A stretch of DNA of 64,000 nt from Flavobacterium sp. 245 (GCF_004362055.1 NZ_SNXB01000009.1:1-64000), one strand, 5' to 3'. Numbered from the stretch's first letter, positions 16,690-26,614 are shown. Notes: generated by a model not told the origin, from the sequence alone. A program made the numbers and translations.

Positions 16690-17397
16690 ATGAAAAGCGT
16701 TATCATTGCCAGCACTTCTACTCTTCACGAAGGCAGTTATTTAGAGTATTTATTACCTACTTTACAATCTCATTTTAAAAATTGCAAAAATCTCTTATTT
16801 ATTCCTTACGCACGCCCTAGTGGCATTTCGCACGACGATTATACTCAAAAAGTTTCTGAAGCTTTTGCATCAATTAACATTTCAGTAAAAGGAATTCACG
16901 AATTTGAAGATGCAAAAGAAGCCATCAAAAATGCTGAAGGAATTTTTACTGGCGGAGGCAATACCTTTTTATTGGTAACACAATTATACAGACATAACAT
17001 TATGCAGCTTCTTGCCGAAACTGTAAAAAACGGAACGCCCTATTTGGGAACTAGTGCTGGAAGCAATATTTGCGGACTGTCAATGCAGACCACAAATGAC
17101 ATGCCTATAATTTATCCTCCAAGTTTTCAAACTTTAGGATTGATTCCGTTCAACTTAAATCCGCATTATTTAGATCCAGATTTGCAGTCGAAACATATGG
17201 GAGAAACTCGCGAAACTAGAATAAAAGAATTCCATGCTTTCAATTCGATTCCGGTTTTAGGCTTAAGAGAAGGAAGCTGGCTGGAAGTAAAAGGAGAAAA
17301 AATCACTTTGAAAGGAAATCTGACGGCGCGTTTGTTCAAACAAAACGAAACTCCGATCGAATTAGAAACAGAAAGCGATTTGAGCTACTTAAAATAA
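16690..17397 (+). CDS. pepE: Dipeptidase E (alpha-aspartyl dipeptidase)
   Basis: The protein is 235 residues, the normal peptidase S51 length. The nucleophile motif GTSAGSN places the catalytic serine at 122. The other triad members align as D137 (TNDMP) and H159 (LNPHY), two residues shifted from Salmonella PepE (S120, D135, H157). It cleaves Asp-X dipeptides in the cytoplasm. The gene is monocistronic. Confidence 0.93.
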   Translation: MKSVIIASTSTLHEGSYLEYLLPTLQSHFKNCKNLLFIPYARPSGISHDDYTQKVSEAFASINISVKGIHEFEDAKEAIKNAEGIFTGGGNTFLLVTQLYRHNIMQLLAETVKNGTPYLGTSAGSNICGLSMQTTNDMPIIYPPSFQTLGLIPFNLNPHYLDPDLQSKHMGETRETRIKEFHAFNSIPVLGLREGSWLEVKGEKITLKGNLTARLFKQNETPIELETESDLSYLK

Positions 17398-17497
17398 TTT
17401 TTCAACCATATAACTATATAAGTTCATCTAATAAATCTTCTTCGAGAAAAATTTACTTGCTTACATAACTTATATGGTTTTAAAAAGGAATAAAAAC

Positions 17498-17528
17498 AAA
17501 AAAGCCTCAAACAATGTTTGAGGCTTTT
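17498..17528 (-). terminator. Terminator of the tRNA-Gly pair
   Basis: AAAGCCTCAAAC pairs with GTTTGAGGCTTT across a short loop. On the minus strand a T run follows it. It lies 4 bp beyond the 3' end of the downstream tRNA gene. Confidence 0.85.
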
Positions 17529-17532
17529 GAAG

Positions 17533-17605
<73 letters not shown>

Positions 17606-17617
17606 ATTAACAGGGTG

Positions 17618-17625
17618 CAAATATA
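17618..17625 (-). promoter_or_regulatory. Promoter -7 box of tRNA-Gly copy 1
   Basis: On the minus strand this reads TATATTTG, a perfect TAnnTTTG box, 12 bp before the tRNA 5' end. No -33 TTG is visible in the T-rich upstream stretch, so copy 1 may also rely on read-through from copy 2. Confidence 0.5.
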
Positions 17626-17675
17626 AATAATTTAAAACTTTTAAAAAAATAAAAATTAAAAAATATTTATTTTAG

Positions 17676-17748
<73 letters not shown>

Positions 17749-17758
17749 ATTGGTGGTG

Positions 17759-17790
17759 CAAATATAAAAAGAAAGTTAAGTTCAAAACAA
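17759..17790 (-). promoter_or_regulatory. Promoter of tRNA-Gly copy 2
   Basis: On the minus strand TTG (17788-17790) is followed after 21 nt by TATATTTG (17759-17766). This fits the Bacteroidota TTG / TAnnTTTG promoter, 10 bp before the tRNA 5' end. Confidence 0.65.
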
Positions 17791-17882
17791 GTTTTTAGGC
17801 AAAAAAAATCAATAAAAAACAACAATAATTTATAACCCATTTAAAATTAAAAAGTTATAAAATCAATTATTTTTCAAAAATT

Positions 17883-18320
17883 ATGAATATCATCAAAGAA
17901 ATCCCGTCAAAAGAAACTTATATCGTTCGTCAGCCTGTCCTAAGAGAAGGAAAACCTATAGAAAGCTGTATCTTTGAAGGAGATGATTTAGAAACAACAC
18001 ATCATTTTGGCTTATTTGAAAATGATAATTTAACAGGAATTATTTCATTATTTTCTCAAATCAACCCTATCTTTGCCGAAAAAAATCAATCGCAGATTCG
18101 CGGAATGGCAGTTTTGCTGACACATCAAAAAAAAGGATTTGGCGAAGCGTTAGTTAAACATTGTGAAACCTACTGCAATGAAAACAATGTCGAATTAATT
18201 TGGTTCAATGCGCGAACAGCTGCCGTTGGTTTTTACAAAAAAATGAACTATCAAACTCTGGGCGAAGCATTTGACATTAAAGATGTTGGCGAACATTATT
18301 TGATGTATAAAAAATTATAA
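17883..18320 (+). CDS. GNAT-family N-acetyltransferase
   Basis: The protein is 145 residues. The acetyl-CoA pyrophosphate loop is HQKKGFGEAL (81-90) after the RGMAVLL strand. The FYKKMNYQTLGE segment near the C-terminus is the usual GNAT motif B. The substrate cannot be told; it could be an amine, an amino acid or a protein N-terminus. It lies 1 bp before the L,D-transpeptidase gene, so the two are probably co-transcribed. Confidence 0.88.
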   Translation: MNIIKEIPSKETYIVRQPVLREGKPIESCIFEGDDLETTHHFGLFENDNLTGIISLFSQINPIFAEKNQSQIRGMAVLLTHQKKGFGEALVKHCETYCNENNVELIWFNARTAAVGFYKKMNYQTLGEAFDIKDVGEHYLMYKKL

Positions 18321-18321
18321 A

Positions 18322-19914
18322 ATGAGAAAACTTTACTTTTTTTTAGCAATATGCATATTTATCGGCTGTAAAAAAGACGAGCCGAAAATCATTCCTGTTG
18401 TCAAAAAAAAGGCACCCGCAATTATTCTTACAGAAGAAAGATCAGTCGAAATTGACACTGCAATAATAGGTACTTATAAAAGCGAAACACTTAAACAATT
18501 TTACAATTCATCAGAAAATAAAACCGTTTGGGGAAATCTGAAGAAAAGAACTTACGTTTTATCACAATTGCAAAATTCAGAAAAATTGGGCTTAGATCCA
18601 GAAGATTACAAAGCTTCCCAACTGCAAAAATTCGAAAAAAGAATCAGCTCGCTAAGTGATACTGAATTAGCAACTTATGACATTTTACTGACTTATAATT
18701 TCGAAAAATATTTAAATCATCTTTTCAAAGGAAAATTAGATCCCAAGAAAATTTATACGGATTGGGATCTAGATGAAAAGGTTTTAGATGTAAATAATAT
18801 TCTTATAAAAGCCTTCAATAAAAATAAATTAGACAGCATTGTTGATAATATTCAGCCCAAATCAGAAACTTATAAAGAATTGCTTAAAGCATTAGAAATC
18901 ATTGATACTTTTCAGGACGACAATATCGAAAAGATAACTACTGATTCTTTGACAAAAAAAATAAGTTTAAACGAGAGCAATGCTGCGTTAATCAACATCA
19001 AAAAAAGACTATTGTTTTGGGGAGACATGACTGGAAAAGACAGTTTAACTACCGTTTACAACAGAAAAACATTTGAGTCAATTAAGAAATTTCAGGAACG
19101 ACACGGCTTAGCGGCTGACGGCGTTATTGGTCAAGGAACTATCAGCGCACTTAATTATTCTAAAGAAAGAAGAAAACAGCAAATTATAGCCAACTTAGAA
19201 CGCTGGAGATGGTTTACAGCCGATTTTGCCGAAAATTATTTCATCATAAATATTCCAGATTATAGTTTGAATGTTGTTGAAGATCAAGACACGACACTGG
19301 TCCGAAATATTGTAGTAGGAACCAGCAAAAGAAAAACACCTATTATAACGTCAACTTTAAAGACGGTTGTTTTTAATCCAACATGGACTGTTCCTCCAAC
19401 TATTTTAAAGGAAGATGTTGTCCCAGCCATGAAAAAAAACAGAAATTATTTAGCGAATAAAAACATCACAATATATGATACTTCTGGACATGTTGTTGAA
19501 CCAACTGCATGGAACGAAAACAAACCTAACAATTATCGATACGTACAAAGCCCTGGATATACAAATTCATTGGGAGTGATGAAAATTTTGTTTCCAAATC
19601 ACCATAGCGTTTATTTACATGATACTAATCATCGTAATTATTTTGGCCGAAGCAATCGTTCTTTAAGTTCAGGATGTGTTCGTATAGAAAATCCTTTAGA
19701 ACTTGCTGAACATATTTTAAACGACACAGTACGATTTTCAAAAGTAAAAATTGACACTATAATTGCTTCTAAAAAAACAATGAGTTTCAAAATCACAAAA
19801 AAATACGCTTTATATCAATGGTATTGGACTGCTTGGAGCAAAAAAAATCAGCTCATTTTTAGAGCTGATATTTATAATCTAGATTCGGATTTGTATGCTA
19901 AATTAAGAAATTAG
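18322..19914 (+). CDS. L,D-transpeptidase, YcbB-like lipoprotein
   Basis: The protein is 530 residues with a lipobox CIFIGCKK (acylated Cys16). The domains in order are an N-terminal scaffold (about 40-230), a peptidoglycan-binding domain (about 240-280, KKFQERHGLAADGVIGQGT) and a YkuD catalytic domain (about 300-470). The catalytic motif is HDTN, then SLSSGCVRIENP with the nucleophile at C452. It forms 3-3 crosslinks in peptidoglycan or attaches proteins to it. A C-terminal extension of about 60 residues follows. It overlaps the convergent gene by 12 bp. Confidence 0.9.
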   Translation: MRKLYFFLAICIFIGCKKDEPKIIPVVKKKAPAIILTEERSVEIDTAIIGTYKSETLKQFYNSSENKTVWGNLKKRTYVLSQLQNSEKLGLDPEDYKASQLQKFEKRISSLSDTELATYDILLTYNFEKYLNHLFKGKLDPKKIYTDWDLDEKVLDVNNILIKAFNKNKLDSIVDNIQPKSETYKELLKALEIIDTFQDDNIEKITTDSLTKKISLNESNAALINIKKRLLFWGDMTGKDSLTTVYNRKTFESIKKFQERHGLAADGVIGQGTISALNYSKERRKQQIIANLERWRWFTADFAENYFIINIPDYSLNVVEDQDTTLVRNIVVGTSKRKTPIITSTLKTVVFNPTWTVPPTILKEDVVPAMKKNRNYLANKNITIYDTSGHVVEPTAWNENKPNNYRYVQSPGYTNSLGVMKILFPNHHSVYLHDTNHRNYFGRSNRSLSSGCVRIENPLELAEHILNDTVRFSKVKIDTIIASKKTMSFKITKKYALYQWYWTAWSKKNQLIFRADIYNLDSDLYAKLRN

Positions 19915-20625
19915 CTTTTCTTCCATTGAAAAACTTCTTGATGGATGATAAATATACAAACACGATTTACCTTTTATAGCTTCAATTATTTCATCTCTCA
20001 ATTCAAAAGGAATCGCAGGACAACCTTGGCTTCTGCCTAATCTTTTGTGATCTCTTATAAAAGATTCTGAAACATAATCAGCACCATGCATCACCACTCC
20101 TCTTTCGCGGGCATTGCTGTTAAATCCTCTTTCTAATCCATCCAAACGAAGTGAGGCTCCGTGTTTTCCTTGATAAATCTCACCTGTGGTGTAAAAACCA
20201 AGACTACTTTTATAAGATGAATTATTATTTGAAAATGATGAAGCAAATTCTTCACCCGTATTACGGCCATGCGCCACTAATGACTGATACAAAATAGTAT
20301 TAGTTGCTAAGTCAATAACCCACAGACGTTTGCTGTTTGAAGACAAACTAAAGTCGATTAGCGTTAAAATGTCTTTTTGTACAACTCCTTTTTCTTTAAG
20401 AATATAGAAACCTTTTAAAGCTTCAGAAAAAGTTTTAAGTTCCGGCAACTGAAAATGATTTGAATTTAAAGCGCTATATACACTTTCAATCTTGGCATCA
20501 ACTGTAAGTTTTTCAACTTTAGCAATGTTTTTAGTCGGTGTAAATTTAGTTTCAGGGGTGCTTTTTGAATCTTTACCAAAAGACAATAAGAAAAACACCA
20601 ATAAGGGGAAAGTTTTGTAAATCAT
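19903..20625 (-). CDS. Murein L,D-transpeptidase catalytic domain protein
   Basis: The protein is 240 residues with a signal peptide (MIYKTFPLLVFFLLSFG). The catalytic region matches the YkuD-like family often annotated as murein L,D-transpeptidase catalytic domain: VAHGRNTGEEF, then MHGADYVS and GRSQGCPAIP with the catalytic cysteine at 202. It is much shorter than the neighbouring YcbB-like protein and lacks a peptidoglycan-binding domain. Its 3' end overlaps that gene, tail to tail, by 12 bp. Confidence 0.88.
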   Translation of the reverse strand: MIYKTFPLLVFFLLSFGKDSKSTPETKFTPTKNIAKVEKLTVDAKIESVYSALNSNHFQLPELKTFSEALKGFYILKEKGVVQKDILTLIDFSLSSNSKRLWVIDLATNTILYQSLVAHGRNTGEEFASSFSNNNSSYKSSLGFYTTGEIYQGKHGASLRLDGLERGFNSNARERGVVMHGADYVSESFIRDHKRLGRSQGCPAIPFELRDEIIEAIKGKSCLYIYHPSRSFSMEEKLIS

Positions 20626-20950
20626 TGAATTTCTTTAGGTTAATATTTAAATTTGGGTAGGGCAAAAATATAAAAATTTTATAGCGATTGAAACTCAATA
20701 GGCTGAATCAGTGCGTTTTTACTTAAACTTTAACATTATAATAGTAAAAAATTTGCATTTCAGGTCAAAAAACATCTTTTTTTGTAAGATATTTACTTAT
20801 GCTAAAAATCTAAATGTTTTCGTACATTTTCTTAAAGAAAACACAATTAAACATTACTTTTGCCCCTCAAAACTGTAACAATTAGAACAAATCATAGTCT
20901 ATTAGTGCAGTAATACCTGTTTAGTCAGCCATTTTCTTTTTAAAAATTTC
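20626..20950. other. Divergent promoter region
   Basis: This 325-bp AT-rich gap separates divergent genes. A minus-strand -7 box TATTTTTG (plus-strand CAAAAATA, 20663-20670) suits the transpeptidase gene. A plus-strand TACTTTTG at 20855-20862 suits the DUF5916 gene and would give a leader of about 80 nt. No RNA gene or coding sequence is apparent. Confidence 0.5.
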
Positions 20951-23380
20951 ATGAAAAAATTAATTTTTTTAAGCCTTCTTTTATCCACTTTTTGGAGTTA
21001 TAGCCAGAAGAAAATCCTTCAGGCTCAATCAACTGTGGAATCCATTTCGATTGATGGAAAACTAGATGAAGCTGCTTGGGAAAACGCTCCAATTGCTTCC
21101 AATTTTATCATGTTTGAACCTGATAATGGCAAAGCAATTCCTGATGGAAAAAAAACAGAAATCAAGGTTCTCTATAATAATGATGCTATTTACATTGGCG
21201 CGATGATGTATGATGATGAACCAAACAAAATTTTAAAAGAAATTTCGCAGCGTGATAATTTTGGAACAGCAGATATTTTTGGTGTTTTTGTAAATGGTTT
21301 TAACGATGGTCAGCAAAATTTTGAATTTTTTGTTTCGGCAGCTGATGTTCAGGGTGATTGTATTATGACTGATGCTATTGGAGAAGATTATTCTTGGGAT
21401 GCTGTCTGGATTAGCAAAGCCAGAATTACAGATAAAGGTTGGATTGTCGAAATTAAACTCCCGTATGCGGCGTTGCGTTTTTCGGCAGAAAACAAACAAA
21501 CTTGGGGAATTAATTTTTTTAGAGAAGTAAAACGCGAGCGTAAAAAATATACTTGGAACTTAATTGATACTAAAATAGGAACTTTTACACAGCAAAATGG
21601 TGAATTAGCAGGAATTGAAAATATCAAACCTCCTACTCGATTGTTCTTTTTGCCGTATGCTTCTTATTATTTAAATGCCGCCGATGGCCAAAAAACCTAC
21701 GGCACAATGAAAGGCGGTATGGATATTAAATACGGAATTAATGATGCTTTCACACTTGATGCTATTCTAATTCCTGATTTTGGGCAAACAAAATACGACG
21801 ATCGAATTTTGAATCTTAGTCCGTTTGAACAGCAGTTTAATGAAAATCGTGCTTTTTTTACAGAAGGAACCGACTTGTTTAATAAAGGCAACATCTTTTA
21901 TTCTAGACGAATTGGAGGAAGCCCGTCAATTGACCCTGATTTAAATGACAATGAAGAAATCATTGAAAATGTTCAGAATGTCAATCTTATTAATGCTTTG
22001 AAAGTTTCAGGAAGAACTAAAAAAGGATTAGGAATTGGAGTTTTAAATGCTGTGACCGAAAAAACATATGCGACAATAAAAGACACCATTTCGAACGAAA
22101 CCAGACGTGCTATTGTTGAACCCCTGACTAATTACAATGTTTTAGTTCTAGATCAACGTTTTCGTAAAAACTCATCGGTTACCTTTATTAATACCAATGT
22201 GACTAGAAACGGTCATTACAGAGATGCAAATGTAACAGGTCTGGCTTGGGATTTAAACACAAAAGCAAACACCTACAGCTTATACGGAAATGCAAAATAC
22301 AGTCATATTAATCAGGAAGAAGATAAAAATGGTGTTTTCACCACAGTTGGCTTTGCTGAAACAAGCGGAAAATACCGTTACAGTTTTGGTTCTGATTTTG
22401 TAACTAAAGGTTATGATCCAAATGATCTTGGAATTAATTTTTACACCAATTATTATAATTTTTATGGAAATGCCAATTATAGAATTCTAAATCCGACGAA
22501 GCTTTTCAACAGCTTTAGAATCAACTATAATATGTATGCCGAATTTAATAAAGAATCAGGAAAAGTTCAGGACAACAGCATTAATGCAAACGTTAACCTG
22601 ACGACCATAAAAAACAATTATTACGGAGGAGGATTAACGATCTACCCTCTTGAATCACATGATTATTATGAACCAAGAGCTGATAACAGGTATGTTATTA
22701 TACCGCGAAAAGTAGAAGCCTGGGCAAGTGTTTCGACTAATTACAATAAAAAATTCGCATTGGATTTGAATCCTTCTATTGTGTTTGCAGATGAACCAGG
22801 AAGAATGGCATACGGCTTTGATGTAGGTCCGAGATATCGTTTTAATGACAAATTATTGCTGACTTATTATTTCAGCTTTTTTAGAAAAAACAACAACAAA
22901 GGTTATATTGACAGTGTAGATGGGGATAACAATGAAAGCACCGCTGATAATATTGTTTTTGCAAATCGAAATGTTATTACATATTCTAATACGCTTGGCG
23001 GAAAATATGCTTTGAATAGCACTATGACCTTTAATTTATCGGTAAGACAATACTGGTCGTATGCTGAAAATAAAGATATTTTACAATTGGAACCAGATGG
23101 CACATTGACTCCATATCCGGAATATACTGATAATAAAAATTCTAGTTTTTATTCTTGGAATGCCGATTTATCTTATTCATGGTGGTTTGCACCAGGAAGC
23201 CAGGTTTCTATCTTATATCGTAATAATGCCGATAATTTTGAGCGCGTTATCGACAAACAGTTTAAGGACAACGTTACGGCTTTACTAAATAATGATGCAT
23301 TAAAACATGTTTTTTCAATCAGTGTCAAATATTTTATTGACTATAATGCTGTCAAAAATAAGTTCAGAAAAAGAGCTTAG
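20951..23380 (+). CDS. CBM9-like / DUF5916 outer-membrane protein
   Basis: The protein is 809 residues with a signal peptide (MKKLIFLSLLLSTFWSYSQ). The first domain (about 25-215) is a carbohydrate-binding family 9-like module: SIDGKLDEAAWENA, LYNNDAIYIGAMMYDDEP and WIVEIKLPYAALRF. The large remainder is the DUF5916 region, rich in amphipathic strands like an outer-membrane barrel. These proteins are common in Bacteroidota, but their substrate is not established. It stands alone, not in a polysaccharide utilisation locus. Confidence 0.85.
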   Translation: MKKLIFLSLLLSTFWSYSQKKILQAQSTVESISIDGKLDEAAWENAPIASNFIMFEPDNGKAIPDGKKTEIKVLYNNDAIYIGAMMYDDEPNKILKEISQRDNFGTADIFGVFVNGFNDGQQNFEFFVSAADVQGDCIMTDAIGEDYSWDAVWISKARITDKGWIVEIKLPYAALRFSAENKQTWGINFFREVKRERKKYTWNLIDTKIGTFTQQNGELAGIENIKPPTRLFFLPYASYYLNAADGQKTYGTMKGGMDIKYGINDAFTLDAILIPDFGQTKYDDRILNLSPFEQQFNENRAFFTEGTDLFNKGNIFYSRRIGGSPSIDPDLNDNEEIIENVQNVNLINALKVSGRTKKGLGIGVLNAVTEKTYATIKDTISNETRRAIVEPLTNYNVLVLDQRFRKNSSVTFINTNVTRNGHYRDANVTGLAWDLNTKANTYSLYGNAKYSHINQEEDKNGVFTTVGFAETSGKYRYSFGSDFVTKGYDPNDLGINFYTNYYNFYGNANYRILNPTKLFNSFRINYNMYAEFNKESGKVQDNSINANVNLTTIKNNYYGGGLTIYPLESHDYYEPRADNRYVIIPRKVEAWASVSTNYNKKFALDLNPSIVFADEPGRMAYGFDVGPRYRFNDKLLLTYYFSFFRKNNNKGYIDSVDGDNNESTADNIVFANRNVITYSNTLGGKYALNSTMTFNLSVRQYWSYAENKDILQLEPDGTLTPYPEYTDNKNSSFYSWNADLSYSWWFAPGSQVSILYRNNADNFERVIDKQFKDNVTALLNNDALKHVFSISVKYFIDYNAVKNKFRKRA

Positions 23381-23474
23381 CGTGAATTAATTTTAAAAAA
23401 TAAGTCCTTCTTTAATTAAATTATTATTTTTTAATACGCTTCGTTTTATTAAATATAAATGTATCGCGGTCTTC

Positions 23475-23503
23475 TTGCAAAGTATAGAAATGAATTATCT
23501 TTG
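23475..23503 (+). promoter_or_regulatory. Promoter of gpmI
   Basis: TTG (23475-23477) is followed after 18 nt by a perfect TATCTTTG (23496-23503). Transcription would begin near 23508, which places the translation start at the ATG at 23520 and excludes the in-frame upstream codons at 23475 and 23490. Confidence 0.8.
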
Positions 23504-23519
23504 TAGAAAACAAAAAGTA

Positions 23520-25037
23520 ATGAACAAAAAAGTTATCCTTATGATTTTAGATGGTTGGGGAAAATCTCCTGACCCTAAAGTATCTGCAATAGACAATGCA
23601 AATGTTCCTTTTATAAACAGCCTTTACAAAAATTACCCAAATGCGCAGCTTAGAACTGACGGATTAAATGTTGGTTTGCCTGAAGGACAAATGGGAAATA
23701 GTGAAGTAGGCCACATGAATCTTGGTGCCGGAAGAATTGTATATCAGGATTTAGCCAAAATAAATTTGGCTGTAGCACACAAAACACTTGCAAAAGAACA
23801 AGTTTTGATTGATGCTTTTACTTACGCAAAAGAAAACAATAAAAAAGTACACTTTTTAGGATTAGTTTCTGATGGAGGTGTCCACTCTCATACTTCTCAC
23901 CTTCGTGGTTTAATTGATGCTTCTCAGGAATATGGCTTAAATCAAGTTTATGTTCATGCTTTTACAGACGGACGTGACGTTGATCCTAAATCTGGAGCAA
24001 AATATATTCATGATTTAGACGAATACATCAAAGATACTCCTGTAAAAATCGCTTCTATCGTTGGTCGTTATTACGCAATGGATCGTGACAAACGTTGGGA
24101 ACGTGTAAAACTAGCTTACGATTTACTTGTTAACGGAGTTGGAACACCATCTAAAAATGCTGTTGCAAGTGTTCTTGCTAGTTATGAAAAAGAGGTTACT
24201 GACGAATTTATCGAACCAGTCGTAATCGTTGACGAAAACGAACAACCCCTTGCAACGATTGTTGAAGGCGATGTTGTAATCTTCTTCAATTTTAGAACAG
24301 ACAGAGGCCGTGAACTTACTGAAGCGCTTTCTCAGCAAGATTTTCACGAACAGAATATGCACAAACTAAACTTATATTATGTAACATTGACAAACTACGA
24401 CGAAACGTATCAAAACGTAAAAGTGGTTTACAATAAAGATAATATCACTGAAACGCTTGGTGAAGTTTTAGAAAAAGCAGGCAAAAAACAAATTAGAATT
24501 GCTGAGACTGAGAAATATCCGCACGTGACCTTTTTCTTTTCTGGCGGAAGAGAAACTCCTTTTGAAGGCGAATCAAGAATTTTAAGAAATTCTCCAAAAG
24601 TGGCTACTTACGATTTACAGCCAGAAATGAGTGCTTACGAGCTTACAAGTGCACTAGTTCCTGAATTAAATAAAGGCGAAGTTGATTTTGTTTGCTTGAA
24701 CTTTGCAAATGGCGATATGGTTGGACATACAGGAATTATGGAAGCTGCAATTAAAGCTTGTGAAGCCGTTGATGTCTGTGTAAAACAAGTAATCGAAGCT
24801 GCTCTTGCAAATGATTACACTACAATTGTAATTGCAGATCACGGAAACTGTGAAACTATGATTAATCCTGATGGAAGTCCAAATACAGCGCACACAACAA
24901 ACCCAGTGCCTATTATTTTGGTAGACAAAGAATTGAAAAATATTCAAAATGGTGTTTTAGGTGATATTGCTCCAACAATTTTAGAATTAATGGGAGTTCC
25001 TCAGCCAAATGCAATGACTTGTCATTCATTATTATAG
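23520..25037 (+). CDS. gpmI: 2,3-bisphosphoglycerate-independent phosphoglycerate mutase
   Basis: The protein is 505 residues from the ATG at 23520. It interconverts 3- and 2-phosphoglycerate in glycolysis and gluconeogenesis, using two Mn ions and a phosphoserine. The first metal motif is LMILDGWG (D11), and the nucleophile serine is S61 in MGNSEVGHMNLGAGR. The later metal motif is IVIADHGNCE, followed by TAHTTNPVP. Length and motifs are complete. The start is set by the promoter just upstream. It is transcribed alone and ends in a terminator. Confidence 0.96.
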   Translation: MNKKVILMILDGWGKSPDPKVSAIDNANVPFINSLYKNYPNAQLRTDGLNVGLPEGQMGNSEVGHMNLGAGRIVYQDLAKINLAVAHKTLAKEQVLIDAFTYAKENNKKVHFLGLVSDGGVHSHTSHLRGLIDASQEYGLNQVYVHAFTDGRDVDPKSGAKYIHDLDEYIKDTPVKIASIVGRYYAMDRDKRWERVKLAYDLLVNGVGTPSKNAVASVLASYEKEVTDEFIEPVVIVDENEQPLATIVEGDVVIFFNFRTDRGRELTEALSQQDFHEQNMHKLNLYYVTLTNYDETYQNVKVVYNKDNITETLGEVLEKAGKKQIRIAETEKYPHVTFFFSGGRETPFEGESRILRNSPKVATYDLQPEMSAYELTSALVPELNKGEVDFVCLNFANGDMVGHTGIMEAAIKACEAVDVCVKQVIEAALANDYTTIVIADHGNCETMINPDGSPNTAHTTNPVPIILVDKELKNIQNGVLGDIAPTILELMGVPQPNAMTCHSLL

Positions 25038-25058
25038 AAAACCATTTTTTTTTATAGA

Positions 25059-25093
25059 AAAAGAGGCTAATTTAAAAATTAGCCTCTTTTTTA
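25059..25093. terminator. Rho-independent terminator after gpmI
   Basis: AAAGAGGCTAATTT pairs with AAATTAGCCTCTTT across a two-base loop, followed by a T run. It can serve gpmI and possibly the convergent DUF445 gene. Confidence 0.9.
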
Positions 25094-25109
25094 TTTTTAA
25101 GCCTTTTTG

Positions 25110-25180
25110 GTGTCAGCCTGAGCGAAGTCGAAGGCACATGCAGCAGAGTTCGCGGACTTCGACTTCGCTCAGCCTGACAC
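25110..25180. repeat. Inverted repeat of the CCTGAGCGAAGTCGAAG type
   Basis: Two 24-nt arms (25110-25133 and 25157-25180) pair with one mismatch around a 23-nt loop. It is GC-richer than its surroundings and lies between the convergent gpmI and DUF445 genes, just beyond the terminator. Confidence 0.9.
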
Positions 25181-25201
25181 TATTGTATTAAGATATTTTT
25201 T

Positions 25202-26455
25202 TCAAACAATAAAATAATGATACGTCCATTCGACACCATAAATTACAAGTCCAATTAAACCTCCTACCAAAGTCCCGTTTATTCTGATGTATTGAAGATC
25301 TTTGCCTATTTCCAGTTCTAATTTTTCAGAAACCTCTTTTCCGTCCCAGCTTTTTACGGTTGACGAAATTAAATCTCCAATTACTTTTTTATTATTTAAA
25401 AGAACCGAAAGCGCATCGTCTTTAATAAAATTATTGATTTTGTCAATCATAACCGGATCTTCCTTAATACCATTTCCAAAAGTTTGAATTAAACTTGAAA
25501 TACTGTTTTTAATTGACGAATCATCTCCCTTATCTAAATCAGTTGTAATGGAAAGTTTTATTTCATCCCAAATTCCGTTGATGTAATCCTGAACTTCTTT
25601 TTTTCCCACAAAACTTAAAATCATGTTGTTGATTTTAACTCTCATTTCTTCAGAATTTTTTATTTTCTCCAAAAAATCATAAACATATTCATCGATTTTA
25701 ACTCTCACGGCACTACCCGGGTTTTTAGCTTCGTTTAAAAAATCCTGCAAACCATTAAAAACACCTTCTGTAATACTTTTATCGGCCAAGCCAAAACTCA
25801 AAAGTGGCGTTGAAGCTTTTACTTTTTTCCGAATCAATTCTTTATTATTTGTCAATTCTGAACTCATAACTTCTAAAAGATTCGTCAAAAGTTCATCTTT
25901 CATATTTCCTTTTTGTAAAGGTTCTAACGCCAATGCAACCCAATCTCCAAAATTTATTCCTTCCAATTTTTCTTTAAACTGAACCTGAATAAATCGCTTT
26001 ATATCTTCATCTTTAATCGCTTTTAAAATTCCCGGAATAATATTTACCGAAACTACATTAGCAATTTTATCGGCGTTTTCTTCTTGCGAAAGCCAATCTG
26101 AAGCTTTAGTTGCAAAGTTGAATTCATCCAGTTTGATTTCTAATTTTTCTTTGTTTAAAAATTCCTCAGAAACAAAATTCCCAAGGTTTTCTCCAATTTC
26201 ATTTTTCTTGGTTGGAATAATTGCCGTATGCCAAATGGGGATTCCAAGAGGATGACGAAACAAAGCCACAACGGCAAACCAATCTGCAATTCCTCCCACC
26301 ATTGCGGCTTCGCTGAAAGCCTGCAACATTGGAATTTTAAAATAAATCGCAATTATAAATAGAAGCACTGCAAAGCCCAAAAGCGACAAAGCGCGCGCTT
26401 TCATTTTTTTTAAAGCTTTCAATTTAGCTATATCCTGATCTGTAGAAATTTCCAT
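25202..26455 (-). CDS. DUF445 family membrane protein
   Basis: The protein is 417 residues. An N-terminal hydrophobic helix (about 24-43) is followed by the DUF445 signature AAMVGGIADWFAVVALFRHPLGIPIWHTAIIP. A long amphipathic helical middle and a C-terminal membrane helix (about 393-412) follow. The family is widespread and its biochemical role is not established. It is transcribed alone. Confidence 0.85.
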   Translation of the reverse strand: MEISTDQDIAKLKALKKMKARALSLLGFAVLLFIIAIYFKIPMLQAFSEAAMVGGIADWFAVVALFRHPLGIPIWHTAIIPTKKNEIGENLGNFVSEEFLNKEKLEIKLDEFNFATKASDWLSQEENADKIANVVSVNIIPGILKAIKDEDIKRFIQVQFKEKLEGINFGDWVALALEPLQKGNMKDELLTNLLEVMSSELTNNKELIRKKVKASTPLLSFGLADKSITEGVFNGLQDFLNEAKNPGSAVRVKIDEYVYDFLEKIKNSEEMRVKINNMILSFVGKKEVQDYINGIWDEIKLSITTDLDKGDDSSIKNSISSLIQTFGNGIKEDPVMIDKINNFIKDDALSVLLNNKKVIGDLISSTVKSWDGKEVSEKLELEIGKDLQYIRINGTLVGGLIGLVIYGVEWTYHYFIV

Positions 26456-26524
26456 TACTATAACTTTTTACTACTAATTTATGGCTTTTTTCTGAGATAC
26501 TTCCTGTGTTTTCTATCTTTTGTC

Positions 26525-26614
26525 AGCCACGAATTTCACGAATTATCATAAATTAAAATTTAAGCGAATTTTTAAACGCAATGCAATTCGTGATAATTCG
26601 TGAAATTCGTGGCT
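26525..26614. repeat. CACGAATT-family inverted repeat
   Basis: Two perfectly complementary 24-nt arms (26525-26548 and 26591-26614) flank 42 nt. It lies between the divergent DUF445 and map starts. The arm phrase AATTTCACGAATTATCA recurs exactly at 27487-27503, next to the GxxExxY gene. Confidence 0.92.
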
